Below are positions 29,342 through 38,133 of a stretch of DNA of 39,194 nucleotides, in pieces. The first letter of the stretch is position 1. Each line of letters begins with the position of its first letter. Under the pieces are notes generated by a model. It had not been told where the DNA came from and did no database searches. It was given only the letters and a program-made list of their open reading frames with translations. The position numbers and the translations under genes were made by a program. The DNA comes from CAZAOA01 sp964486765 (lineage in GTDB: Bacteria > Patescibacteriota > UBA1384 > XYA2-FULL-43-10): positions 1-39,194 of the forward strand of contig CAZAOA010000009.1 of assembly GCA_964486765.1 (NCBI GenBank). Reading direction: 5' to 3'.

Positions 29342-30727
29342 TTGGGAATTAGGAATTTGTATCTAAAAAATAGACTTCGATTTGTCGTTTATATAGTGAC
29401 GGCAATTTTAGTTTTGGCCGGACTTGGAGTTGGAGCGAAAGCATATTATGCTAGTAAACAAATTCAAAAAGAAAATCAAATTCAGATCAAGGAAGATAAA
29501 CTTTTTGATGAAGCATTTGCTAAGTTTCTAGAGGTTAAAGCGTTGTTGGAACTTTTGCAGAAAGTTGGATTGAATGTTGAAGCATTTGAACAAGAATACG
29601 AAAGCCTAAGAGATCTATTGAATTCTGGTATGTACTCCTTGTCTATAGATAAAGCCAACTCTTTATTACAATTGGTGAATCTGTTTAAGGGAGAGTTTGA
29701 AGGGGTTCTTAAAGGCAACATAAAAGATGGTGATACTCCCATAAAGGACTGTACGCTTGAGCTTTTGATTGGTGAAGAAAAAGCTTATGAAGCGGTTTCG
29801 GGGGAAAGTGGTGAATACGAATTTAAACCAGTTGAAAACACCTACACTTTTAAAATTGTATGCGCAGGTTTTAAGGATGTTGAAAAAGAGATAACGATAA
29901 GGGCTGGAGAAGAACTAATCGATGAGATAGCAGCAAAAGTGCCAGTAATATATGTCCCAAGACCAGCTCCTGCACCGGTTGCTGCGCCAGCACCGGCAAC
30001 ATCAGGGGCATCTACCGCAAACTCTACGTACGAACATAAAAATGTCGACACTGCAGTTGGATCATTTGCTGTTGACGTGATGAGGTTCAATCTTGGATCC
30101 GGCGGAATACGGGTGGTAACTGATACAGCTGCGGACGGGGATTGTGCAGATAGTTGTCCGACAACATCGCTTGCTAATATGGTTTCACGTAACGGTGGTT
30201 TTGCAGGGATCCACGGAACATACTTTTGCCCGACCGATTATGGTGTTTGTGCAGGAAAAACTAATTCATTTTTCTGGAAAATACTAAATCCCAGGATTGG
30301 AATGATGATAAATGCAACAAACGATTTGGGTGAGTGGAACGACTACTACGCATTTTCCGCATCGGGTTACCCAACTTTTTACTACGCTTGGATTCTTGGA
30401 AAAGATGGTGGGCACTACTCGGGCATTAACTCTGGTCCATCGCTAATTCGTGGTAGAGCGAGTGTTCTGAATTTCGGAACGCTAGACGACAAACAAAAAT
30501 ACACAAAGTCAAACAGAGGGGCGATTGGGCTACAAGGAACTACTTTAATAGCTATGATTGCAAGTGGAGCGACTGTTCCAGATACGGTAGATATTATGTT
30601 GGCACTCGGTGCTGACACAGCAACCGAGATAGACGGTGGTGGGTCAGTGGCAATGTATTATAATGGAAGTTATAAAAAAGGCCCCGGACGATCTTTGCCA
30701 AACGGGATTGTGTTTGTGGGGAATTGA
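29342..30727 (+). CDS. Membrane-anchored phosphodiester glycosidase (NAGPA domain) protein
   Basis: 461 residues. The start is a TTG after TAGGAGGG. Order: a membrane anchor at about 13-35 (FVVYIVTAILVLAGLGVGAK), an extracellular coiled coil (about 38-110), a carboxypeptidase-regulatory-like beta domain (about 115-195, KGNIKDGDTPIKDCTLELL), a Pro/Ala linker (about 198-220, PRPAPAPVAAPAPATSG), then a NAGPA/DUF2233 domain from about 225 to the end (GGFAGIHGTYFCP; TEIDGGGSVAMYYNG; PNGIVFVG). Family members cut sugar phosphodiesters, for example GlcNAc-1-phosphodiesters or teichoic acid links, so a role on the cell surface is likely. Its last 30 bases are copied at 32043-32073. Confidence 0.87.
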   Translation: MGIRNLYLKNRLRFVVYIVTAILVLAGLGVGAKAYYASKQIQKENQIQIKEDKLFDEAFAKFLEVKALLELLQKVGLNVEAFEQEYESLRDLLNSGMYSLSIDKANSLLQLVNLFKGEFEGVLKGNIKDGDTPIKDCTLELLIGEEKAYEAVSGESGEYEFKPVENTYTFKIVCAGFKDVEKEITIRAGEELIDEIAAKVPVIYVPRPAPAPVAAPAPATSGASTANSTYEHKNVDTAVGSFAVDVMRFNLGSGGIRVVTDTAADGDCADSCPTTSLANMVSRNGGFAGIHGTYFCPTDYGVCAGKTNSFFWKILNPRIGMMINATNDLGEWNDYYAFSASGYPTFYYAWILGKDGGHYSGINSGPSLIRGRASVLNFGTLDDKQKYTKSNRGAIGLQGTTLIAMIASGATVPDTVDIMLALGADTATEIDGGGSVAMYYNGSYKKGPGRSLPNGIVFVGN

Positions 30728-30820
30728 TAATATTTTTTATATTACAAATCTGTTTTGAAAAGGTATAATGGGTGAACAATATTACTAATTTAATACTATG
30801 AAATCTTCGGTTAAAAAGGT
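30697..30820 (+). repeat. About 120-bp direct repeat, copy 1
   Basis: It matches 32043-32167 (offset 1346) with only an A/C change at 30700, a G/A change at 30810 and one A fewer in an A-run. It spans the 3' end of the glycosidase gene, the intergenic promoter (TTACAA 30742-30747, 16 bases, TATAAT 30764-30769) and the first codons of the VIT-like gene. Confidence 0.9.
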
Positions 30821-30827
30821 GACCTAG
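30798..30827 (+). pseudogene. Start fragment of the VIT-like gene
   Basis: It reads MKSSVKKVT and then a stop, against MKSSIKKG in the intact gene at 32144. It is the remnant left in repeat copy 1, out of frame after a lost A. Confidence 0.65.
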
Positions 30828-30922
30828 CTTTCATTTCGAAAAAAACCAAATACAACGATTCGAGCGATCTAACATTGTTGGCGATATCAACACCTATTAA
30901 AAAAATAAGTAATTTATCTAAT

Positions 30923-31798
30923 ATGAAAGACCTAATTGATTACGACCACAATGTTTTGTTCATTACACTAGACTCTTGTCGATGGGACACATACCAGAAA
31001 GCCAAGACTCCCAATTTAGATAAAATTGGTATAGCGCAAGGTGCTCAGACTCCTGCAAGTTACACCTACCCAGCACACCATAGTTTTTTTATTGGACATC
31101 TTCCATCTACTGGTAAAGACGAGGATTTCAATAGTAGGAGAGGAGCATATCTATGGAGATTGAATAGAGCAACAAAAAATAATATCAAGGCAGGTGTGCG
31201 CCTAGGCGGAGGTTCCATTCTTGAAGGATACAGGAAGAAAGGGTATAAAATAAAAGGATTTGGAGGAACTTCTTTTTTTGCAAGGGAAAGTTCGGCTTTG
31301 AGAATGTATTTTAAAAGAAACGAATTTATTTATTGCGGACCATTTAAAAACTGTTATGAGCGAACATCAACAAAATCTATCCCCCTGTTTAATTTATCGA
31401 ACATAGTTTCTTTTTGTGAGAGTTCGGAAAACTGGTTTGTTTTCATAAATGAGCCTGCTACGCACATGCCATACAACATAGAGAGAATGAATAGCGATGA
31501 AAAGAATGTGCTGAAAAGCATGGAACCTTATTTCGGAGGATATAGAAAAAGTCCTTCCCATTTAAACTACAAACTTGGAAAACTTTTGCACAATGTTCAA
31601 GTTCGAACTTTGGAGATTATCGATAATCAGATTGGAAGATTATTAGATCAAATATCAGGAGATAAGCCTATTCTTATCGTTGTATGTGGAGACCACGGAG
31701 AACTATTTGGAGAAAAAGGAAAATGGGGACATCTTCAAAATGAGAAAGAAGTGTTGACCGTTCCTTTATTAATAAACACAAAATATAAAGGTAGGTAA
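30923..31798 (+). CDS. Sulfatase/alkaline phosphatase superfamily protein
   Basis: 291 residues from the ATG at 30923; a TTG at 30875 is possible but has no ribosome binding site. VLFITLDSCRWDTYQKAKTP (about 11-30) carries the first metal Asp, and the residue pattern TYPAHHSFFIGH (about 50-61) covers the nucleophile region; Thr or Ser replaces the formylglycine Cys, as in phosphodiesterases or phosphoglycerol transferases of this superfamily. VCGDHGELFGEKGKWGHLQN (about 253-272) supplies the Asp-His and last His ligands. It is short for a sulfatase. With the next small gene it forms a cassette between the 120-bp repeats. Confidence 0.85.
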   Translation: MKDLIDYDHNVLFITLDSCRWDTYQKAKTPNLDKIGIAQGAQTPASYTYPAHHSFFIGHLPSTGKDEDFNSRRGAYLWRLNRATKNNIKAGVRLGGGSILEGYRKKGYKIKGFGGTSFFARESSALRMYFKRNEFIYCGPFKNCYERTSTKSIPLFNLSNIVSFCESSENWFVFINEPATHMPYNIERMNSDEKNVLKSMEPYFGGYRKSPSHLNYKLGKLLHNVQVRTLEIIDNQIGRLLDQISGDKPILIVVCGDHGELFGEKGKWGHLQNEKEVLTVPLLINTKYKGR

Positions 31799-31812
31799 TT
31801 AATAAATAAATT

Positions 31813-32043
31813 ATGAGTAAACCAACATGTAAAACTGGGTTGAAGAAAAACATAATCAAAAAAGAAGTTTTTGATAGAGAATTAGAGTTGTGCCAGAACC
31901 TATCCAAAGAAAATGGTGGTAAATGCGGTTGGGGAAAGTGTAAGGATTGTGGTGTGATTCCTCTAATAATCAAATTGCATAAAGGAGAACTTCTAGAAGA
32001 CCCAGAAGAGATAAAAAAATCAAAAGAGATAGTTTTAAGATAG
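31813..32043 (+). CDS. Small protein with a CxxxxCxxC zinc-like motif
   Basis: 76 residues. KCGWGKCKDCGVIPLIIKLH (about 36-55) looks like a small metal-binding knuckle, with two further Cys upstream (Cys6 and Cys27). The end is acidic then basic (LLEDPEEIKKSKEI). I have seen similar short proteins annotated as hypothetical but cannot give a function. It starts 14 bases after the sulfatase-like gene and ends exactly where repeat copy 2 begins, so it belongs to the inserted cassette. Confidence 0.7.
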   Translation: MSKPTCKTGLKKNIIKKEVFDRELELCQNLSKENGGKCGWGKCKDCGVIPLIIKLHKGELLEDPEEIKKSKEIVLR

Positions 32044-32167
32044 CCCAACGGGATTGTGTTTGTGGGGAATTGATAATATTTTTTATATTACAAATCTGTT
32101 TTGAAAAGGTATAATGGGTGAACAATATTACTAATTTAATACTATGAAATCTTCGATTAAAAAAGGT
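32043..32167 (+). repeat. About 120-bp direct repeat, copy 2
   Basis: Second copy of 30697-30820. It includes a displaced copy of the last codons of the glycosidase gene and the promoter (TTACAA 32088-32093, TATAAT 32110-32115) that drives the intact VIT-like gene. Confidence 0.9.
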
Positions 32168-32617
32168 TTTAGTTTCGGTCTAATATCTGGAATAATTACG
32201 ACGTTGGGTTTGATTATTGGTCTGCATTCTGGTACTCATTCAGATATGGTCATCATCGGTGGAATAATCGTAATAGCGATTGCGGATTCTTTTTCAGATG
32301 CTTTGGGAATTCATATTTCAGAAGAATCAGAAGGTATTCATTCTAATAGAGAAATTTGGGAATCAACGATTGCTACATTGTTATCCAAATTCATCTTCGC
32401 TTTGACCTTTATTATTCCTTTTTTGATTTTTGAATTATCAACCGCAATCATAATTAGCATTTTATGGGGTTTGAGTTTGATCGTTATATTTAGCTACTTT
32501 ATGGCAAAAAATCAAAAAATTAAATCCTATAAAGTTATACTTGAACACCTTATTATCGCCATTGCAGTTATCGTAATAACTCACTATGTGGGCGATTGGG
32601 TTTCAACTTTGGGATAG
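32144..32617 (+). CDS. VIT1/CCC1-like membrane protein, short
   Basis: 157 residues with about five membrane segments (10-30, 35-52, 78-98, 102-122, 133-150). FSFGLISGIITTLGLIIGLH and IAIADSFSDALGIHISEESE resemble the first two helices of the VIT family of iron/manganese transporters, including the acidic residues after helix 2. It lacks the long cytoplasmic metal-binding region of full VIT proteins. Transport of Fe2+ or Mn2+ is the best guess. Its promoter and first codons are duplicated at 30697-30820. Confidence 0.7.
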   Translation: MKSSIKKGFSFGLISGIITTLGLIIGLHSGTHSDMVIIGGIIVIAIADSFSDALGIHISEESEGIHSNREIWESTIATLLSKFIFALTFIIPFLIFELSTAIIISILWGLSLIVIFSYFMAKNQKIKSYKVILEHLIIAIAVIVITHYVGDWVSTLG

Positions 32618-32639
32618 ATGGAGCAAGATTGTATTAAAG

Positions 32640-32676
32640 CAGACGATTCGAGCCTTAAATCATCTGTTTTAATTTT
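32640..32676 (+). terminator. Terminator after the VIT-like gene
   Basis: CAGACGAT (32640-32647) pairs with ATCATCTG (32659-32666, one mismatch), followed by TTTTAATTTTTT. Confidence 0.6.
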
Positions 32677-32684
32677 TTAGAGTA

Positions 32685-32713
32685 TTGAATTAAAAAGAAT
32701 CATAGAGTATTAT
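32685..32713 (+). promoter_or_regulatory. Promoter of the RND gene
   Basis: TTGAAT (32685-32690), a 17-base spacer, TATTAT (32708-32713), 37 bases before the ATG at 32751. Confidence 0.6.
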
Positions 32714-32750
32714 AATTACGTAATATAAATTAATTTGTAGGGTTTTTGTT

Positions 32751-35453
32751 ATGAACGATTCATGGATCTCGAAGGCGTTAACTGGTTTTTCAACTTTTTT
32801 TGCAAAGAACTTTAGAGTTACACTTATCTTGTTCGTGGCGATCATCGTAATTGGTTATCTTAGTTACTCCACTTTTCTAAAAAGAGAAGGAAGCCCCGCA
32901 GTCGAAATTCCGATTGCCATAGTTACCACTCCATACTTTGCAAATGATATGAACAAAGTTGACGATGAGGTAACAAGTCCTATTGAAACGGCAATCTCTG
33001 ACCTTGATATTGTCGAAAAGGTTAAATCTATAACCAACGAAAATTTTTCAAATATTGTTGTTAGCTTAACTCAAGGAACTAATTCTGAAGATGGCGCCAA
33101 GGAGTTGCAAGCTGAGATTGATTCAAATGTAACCCTCCCCGACGGGATCGAGGCAACAGTTCAAACTATCTCCGCTGGTGCTGTTGATGGATCACACGAT
33201 ATTTTAATAGCAATTTCTAATCCCGATAAAACTGTTGAAGAGATGACACTAAAAGCGAAAGAGGTTGCAGAAGAAATTCAAAAATTAAGTGATATAAAAG
33301 AATCAAATGCGATCGAGATTTTTGAAGAACAAACTAATCCGATCACAAAAAAGACGGTTAAGCTTCAAACAGGATACAACAGAGTTGGTACTTCTTTAGA
33401 TGGCGAACTAATATTTCAAGACGCCATAAACATTGGAATTATAAAAGCAAAAGATAGTGGTTTAATCGATGCCTCAGATGCAATGCATGAGCGGATTGAT
33501 GAGTTGATCGAAGACGGAGATTTGGATGGATATGTGGTTTCTTACGGTGGTGACTTTGCGGTTCAAAACAAAAAATCAATATCTGACTTAGAGAGTAATG
33601 CCTTATCTGCACTTATCGCCGTAGCAATAATTCTATTTTTCTTCCTAAACTGGAGAGCTTCAATCATAGCGATCTTCTTTATCCCAACTGTTTTAGCTGC
33701 AACATTTGCGGGACTCTACTTGATCGGATATGACCTTAACTTTATAGTTCTGTTCGGTGTAATTCTGGTTTTGGGACTCCTAGTAGATGATGCAATAGTG
33801 GTTGCAGAAGCGGTTGATTATAGAAAGAGGGAAGGCAAAAAAGGTTTAGAGGCGATTAAGGCTGCAATTGGTGATGTCGGAGTAGCCGATATGATGGGAA
33901 CTGTTACAACGCTTTTAGTATTTGCTCCGATGGCATTTATCTCGGGAATTCTTGGAGACTTTATAAAGTTCATCCCGATCACTGTTATGATTGCGCTAGT
34001 ATTTTCACTGATTATCGCACTTTCTTTGACCGCTTTTATGTCTCGCTGGCTTATCCCAAACTACAATGATGAGAAAAGAAAAAAGCAAGATGAACAGAGA
34101 AAGACGCTTAGAAGATTGATTTATTGGTTCCCAGATTTTATCAGATGGTTAAGTGAAAAGGTTGGAGATTTTGTTTCCTATTATCTAAGAAAAACTTGGC
34201 TTGCGATTACCATTTTGGTGGTGAGTTTAGCCCTTGTTGCCGTTGGCGGTTTCTATGCCAGTAAACTAAAATTCTCAACTTTTCCGGAAACAAAAGATAG
34301 TAATGAAATGTTCTTGGTCTCAGGCATTGATTCTGGAAAAAATATAGATGAAGCTGCAAAGTTGATGATAGAAGTTGAAGATATAGTTATAGGAAAATAC
34401 GGATCTGAGATAAAGGAAGTTAATTATATGGCTTCAAACGAAAGTCAAAGTTTTATGTATATTCAGTTAACAAATATGGATGATAGAGAGATTACTTCAA
34501 AAACCATCGCCGATGATTTGAATGAAGAGTTAAAAGGTTTTCAGGGTGCAAGTGTCAAAGTCAGCAATGGAACTTCAGGCCCACATTCACAAGAGTACCA
34601 GTTTTTTATCCAAGTAATATCTGAAGATCAAGCAACATTGGAAAATGTAACTTCTGAAATAAAAGCATTTTTAGATGACAAAGAGATAAATGATGGCGAA
34701 AAAGTCGGAGAGATCGCGATTGACTATCTTTCACTGATATCTAAGACAGATGGTAAAAGAGTGGCACAGGTTAAAGCAAAAACTTCTGATCCAGAAAACA
34801 CCGGCCTAATCATTGCACTTCAAGATCAGGTCAAAGAGGAGTTTAATACAGACAAGTTAGCGACATATGGTTTAGATGAAGATGACTTAAGCTTCGATCA
34901 AGGGTTGGAAGGGGAGCTTATGGGATCATTCAATTCAGCCTTATTCGCTCTTTTGGCTGCGATTGCGGTGATGTATCTGTTGTTGGTGATTCAGTACAAC
35001 TCTTTTGCCCTTCCGTTCTTGATTTTGTTGGCGATACCTTTCACCTTTGCGGGACTTTTCCCTGGACTTTACTTTACTGACAATGCACTAAGTTTCTTTG
35101 TAATGATCGGAATAATCGCTCTATCTGGAATCGTTGTGAATAACACTATCTTGATTATCGATTTTGCCAATAAACGAAGAAAGTCAGGGATGAACATAGC
35201 TGACTCCATCTCTGGAGCGATCAAGATCAGGTTCAGACCGATTATCATTACTTCAGCTACAACTATAGTTGCTCTTTTCCCACTTTCTCGTGATCCTTTT
35301 TGGGAGAGTCTGACTTACTCAATCATCTTTGGATTAATTGCTTCAACTGTTTTGGTTGTTACAGCATTTCCAGTTTATTATGCAGTGATTGAAAAGATAC
35401 GTGGATGGAAAGGTAAAATTCAAAGAAAGATAACCAATTATTTGGATGCATAA
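32751..35453 (+). CDS. RND superfamily transporter permease (AcrB-like)
   Basis: 900 residues, shorter than the usual 1,000-1,050. The typical plan is present: one N-terminal helix (about 20-40), a large outer loop (about 45-275), six helices (about 278-420), helix 7 (about 478-500), a second outer loop and the last helices (about 720-885). GLLVDDAIVV places the proton-relay Asp pair at 346-347 in helix 4, and TSATTIVALFPL is the matching late motif. The outer loops look trimmed. No membrane-fusion partner (HlyD type) or outer-membrane channel is near it, which suits a cell with a single membrane. The substrate is unknown. Confidence 0.92.
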   Translation: MNDSWISKALTGFSTFFAKNFRVTLILFVAIIVIGYLSYSTFLKREGSPAVEIPIAIVTTPYFANDMNKVDDEVTSPIETAISDLDIVEKVKSITNENFSNIVVSLTQGTNSEDGAKELQAEIDSNVTLPDGIEATVQTISAGAVDGSHDILIAISNPDKTVEEMTLKAKEVAEEIQKLSDIKESNAIEIFEEQTNPITKKTVKLQTGYNRVGTSLDGELIFQDAINIGIIKAKDSGLIDASDAMHERIDELIEDGDLDGYVVSYGGDFAVQNKKSISDLESNALSALIAVAIILFFFLNWRASIIAIFFIPTVLAATFAGLYLIGYDLNFIVLFGVILVLGLLVDDAIVVAEAVDYRKREGKKGLEAIKAAIGDVGVADMMGTVTTLLVFAPMAFISGILGDFIKFIPITVMIALVFSLIIALSLTAFMSRWLIPNYNDEKRKKQDEQRKTLRRLIYWFPDFIRWLSEKVGDFVSYYLRKTWLAITILVVSLALVAVGGFYASKLKFSTFPETKDSNEMFLVSGIDSGKNIDEAAKLMIEVEDIVIGKYGSEIKEVNYMASNESQSFMYIQLTNMDDREITSKTIADDLNEELKGFQGASVKVSNGTSGPHSQEYQFFIQVISEDQATLENVTSEIKAFLDDKEINDGEKVGEIAIDYLSLISKTDGKRVAQVKAKTSDPENTGLIIALQDQVKEEFNTDKLATYGLDEDDLSFDQGLEGELMGSFNSALFALLAAIAVMYLLLVIQYNSFALPFLILLAIPFTFAGLFPGLYFTDNALSFFVMIGIIALSGIVVNNTILIIDFANKRRKSGMNIADSISGAIKIRFRPIIITSATTIVALFPLSRDPFWESLTYSIIFGLIASTVLVVTAFPVYYAVIEKIRGWKGKIQRKITNYLDA

Positions 35454-35480
35454 GTAAGTAATAAGTAATATTAAGAATTT

Positions 35481-35505
35481 AGAATTAAGCTAGTAAGAAT
35501 TAAGC
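35481..35505 (+). repeat. 25-bp dispersed intergenic repeat, copy 2
   Basis: Identical to 4462-4486. Here it lies between the RND gene and the next gene, 12 bases before the next ATG. Confidence 0.7.
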
Positions 35506-35517
35506 GAAAGAAGGACT

Positions 35518-36618
35518 ATGAAGAAAATACTACTTGCGGTTTTTGCCCTCGCTCTGTTATTGATTCCTGGTAGTGTATTGGCGACGGAGTTTATTACGAA
35601 AGATGACAGCTATAACCTCAAGTCATCTGATGTGGTAGAAGATGATATCTACATCTTTACAGGCAATGCTACAGTTGATGGAACTGTAAAAGGAGATCTG
35701 TTTGTCTTTGGCGGTAACATCGACATCTCTGGAACCATTGAGGGTGATCTTTGGATTTTTGGAGGACAGGTTGATTTTTCAGGAAAGGCGATGGATGATT
35801 TGAGAAGTGGCGCCGGAAACATCGTAATTAGCGGTGAAGTTTTGGACGATGTAGTGGTTGGAGCTGGAACATTGGTAGTTAAAGAGGGTGCCACAATCGG
35901 TGGCGATTTAACTGCTGGCTCAGGTGCAGTTTCGATCGCTGGAAGTGTTAACTCAGTGCTACTCGGAGTTGGAGATTTGTCATTAGCAGATAGTGCAAAT
36001 GTTTCAGGGGATGTAACATACTACAGCGATACTGACGCGACAGTTGAAGACGGTGCAATTTATGGATCAATCGGAAGAAAAGTTGTTGAGAGCAAAGAAA
36101 AAAGAGATGCTTCAAATCTATTTTTAGGATCTGCATTTGTAAAAGTCGGATCAATCGTTGCCATGTTTTTGATGCTTCTAATTATAATGACTCTCTTTCC
36201 AAAAAAATCAAAAGAACTTTCTGACAGATACTTGGACAATTTTGGAATGAATATCTTGTGGGGATTGGTCGCAGCAGTTATGATACCAGTTGCTTCAGTA
36301 ATACTTCTGATTAGTCTTATCTTTATCCCATTCGGAGCGTTCGGTCTTCTTGTCTATCCAATATTCTTATTTATCGCTCGAATTCTAGCAATTTTTGGAC
36401 TTGGATTGTATATTCAAAATTTGATCAACAAAGATAAGAAAGAAACCCATCTTCCAGTCGTTGCTATGCTAATAGGTCTAATACTTGTAAATGTATTTAC
36501 CTTCATTCCAGTGATAGGTTGGTTTATAAATATGATTCTTTACTTGGCTGGTGCTGGAGTGATTGCAGTTGAAGTGGCAAGATTCTTATCGGTTAGAAAA
36601 AAGAAGAAAAATCTGTAG
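35518..36618 (+). CDS. Bactofilin-like polymer-forming membrane protein
   Basis: 366 residues. A signal peptide (KKILLAVFALALLLIPGSVLA, about 2-22) is followed by a right-handed beta-helix of short repeats (about 38-175: GNATVDGTVKGDLFVFGGN, GTIEGDLWIFGG, then EGATIGGDL) like that of bactofilins. After a charged stretch come four or five membrane helices (about 205-355). Classical bactofilins lack the signal and the helices; here the beta-helix should lie outside the membrane. It follows the RND gene after 64 bases, perhaps as a partner or scaffold for it. A perfect terminator ends the unit. Confidence 0.82.
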   Translation: MKKILLAVFALALLLIPGSVLATEFITKDDSYNLKSSDVVEDDIYIFTGNATVDGTVKGDLFVFGGNIDISGTIEGDLWIFGGQVDFSGKAMDDLRSGAGNIVISGEVLDDVVVGAGTLVVKEGATIGGDLTAGSGAVSIAGSVNSVLLGVGDLSLADSANVSGDVTYYSDTDATVEDGAIYGSIGRKVVESKEKRDASNLFLGSAFVKVGSIVAMFLMLLIIMTLFPKKSKELSDRYLDNFGMNILWGLVAAVMIPVASVILLISLIFIPFGAFGLLVYPIFLFIARILAIFGLGLYIQNLINKDKKETHLPVVAMLIGLILVNVFTFIPVIGWFINMILYLAGAGVIAVEVARFLSVRKKKKNL

Positions 36619-36645
36619 AGAAATATTGAAAACAATATCTCAACG

Positions 36646-36672
36646 AAAAAATCTCCCATCGGGAGATTTTTT
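36646..36672. terminator. Perfect bidirectional terminator
   Basis: A 12-bp stem (AAAAAATCTCCC at 36646-36657 with GGGAGATTTTTT at 36661-36672) and a three-base loop. It serves the plus-strand bactofilin-like gene and probably also the convergent gene at 36746. Confidence 0.9.
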
Positions 36673-36745
36673 CTAATATTAGATATTATTTTTTCAAACT
36701 AATCATCTCGAGAAATGAAACAGTGATATCTTCGCTATCTTAATT

Positions 36746-37660
36746 TTACTCTTCTCTTTTCGGCGGCAGTAGATCCTCCATCTTGGTTTCTTTGTTTCCT
36801 TCTTCATATTTTCTAACTATCGCTGATTTGGATTTATTGACGCTTACATTTTTAGTTGGTATCTGTCCTTGTGGTCTTGGAGGATCAGCCATTTCGACTT
36901 CGCTTGAAGGCTCTCTGGTTTCTGGCACGAACATTAATCCAAATAATACAATTATGAGAAGTATTGATAAATACTTTGCAAAATTGTATAGATAAACCAC
37001 AAGGGGATTTCCGATTTTAATAATCTCAAATTCATCAACATATACTGTCTCACATGCTCCGTTTCCGGTGTCATCCCTAGTTATGCTAGTGCCTCTGGTC
37101 CATTCTTGACCATCAGCTTGCATGGCTGTGTAGGTAGATAAGAATCCAGAAAAATAGATCTGATCACCAACTTTTGCCTTTTTGATAGTTTTATATATTT
37201 CATCGTTTTTTGGAAGAAGATGGTTATTTGCCAGATGGAGCCCAGAGAAGTTTTGTGATGCTTCTTGTGAACTTGAATAATAAAAACAGACAAATTCCTC
37301 ACTACTGAACTTTGCGTCTCTATAATCCTCATTTTCTAAATTTATACCCCAAATAACGCAGATATCTTTACTGTTTAAAGGATCGGTGTCTTTGAATCGG
37401 GAGTACCATTTTTCGTTATCATTTACTGAAACCACAAGACCCCACTCTTTGAACGAATAGAGTGGTTGGATCGTGTAAGAGATGCCACCTTCTTTTTTCT
37501 TAATATCCGACTCATCGACGGAGTTTTGAATCGGATCCTGGTAGAGTTCATTTTCTATCTCACTTTTTTCTGGAAGCTTATTTTTCATAAAAAAGGTAAT
37601 AACTAGAGTAGCAAGTGAGGCTATTAGAACTATATTGAGAATAATCTTTAGAGTTTTCAT
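36746..37660 (-). CDS. Conserved membrane protein of unknown function
   Basis: 304 residues with a membrane helix near each end (about 7-25 and 222-245) and an extracytoplasmic domain between. The middle part carries patterns I recall from uncharacterised bacterial proteins: a KDICVIWGINL segment (about 98-108), FSSEEFVCFYY, LANNHLLPKND, and RGTSITRDDTGNGACETVYV (about 188-207), whose cysteines (Cys101, Cys125 and the one in GACE) may pair. The C-terminal tail is cytoplasmic and highly charged (KSAIVRKYEEGNKETKMEDL). No enzymatic motif is visible. It converges on the bactofilin-like gene. Confidence 0.7.
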   Translation of the reverse strand: MKTLKIILNIVLIASLATLVITFFMKNKLPEKSEIENELYQDPIQNSVDESDIKKKEGGISYTIQPLYSFKEWGLVVSVNDNEKWYSRFKDTDPLNSKDICVIWGINLENEDYRDAKFSSEEFVCFYYSSSQEASQNFSGLHLANNHLLPKNDEIYKTIKKAKVGDQIYFSGFLSTYTAMQADGQEWTRGTSITRDDTGNGACETVYVDEFEIIKIGNPLVVYLYNFAKYLSILLIIVLFGLMFVPETREPSSEVEMADPPRPQGQIPTKNVSVNKSKSAIVRKYEEGNKETKMEDLLPPKREE

Positions 37661-37823
37661 ATTCTAATTATCTATCAAATGCATCTTTAACACAAATAAC
37701 CTCTCCAACCTAAACGGACTTTTTTGACTATTCTATTCTGACTTTAGGTATGAATGAATTCTTGGTTTGAGTACTTATAATTTCATTTGGATGTTTCCAA
37801 GCTATTGAAACATAACGAACTTC

Positions 37824-37852
37824 TTGACAAAAAAATATTTATGATATATTCT
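37824..37852 (+). promoter_or_regulatory. Ribosomal RNA promoter
   Basis: TTGACA (37824-37829), a 17-base spacer, TATTCT (37847-37852; TATATT two bases earlier is an alternative), about 310 bases before the 16S 5' end. The remaining leader (37853-38133) is AT-rich with small hairpins; I see no gene in the whole 37661-38162 interval. Confidence 0.65.
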
Positions 37853-38133
37853 GATTATAGAAACATAAAAAATTTATTCCTGCACTGATAGGGGGAATGG
37901 TTTCTGTTTGACAGAGACATGGTTTTTATTGTCTTGTACATTTAACAAAATGAATCCATATCAAAATAACTCTTGAATCGATTTAGATATCAGATGTTAT
38001 TGTAAAATGGGTTCTATATACCACAACCAAATCATTATAAACTAGATAGTGATTATGTGTGAGTCAACCAATAATTTAAATTTATTTAGAGTATTGGGAG
38101 TTAATTTTTATTTGAGATTAAATTTCTCTATAT

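Noticed and set aside
37898..37935. Second rRNA promoter at TTGACA near 37909
   Set aside because: A consensus -35 word is present, but no acceptable -10 box follows at 16-18 bases.
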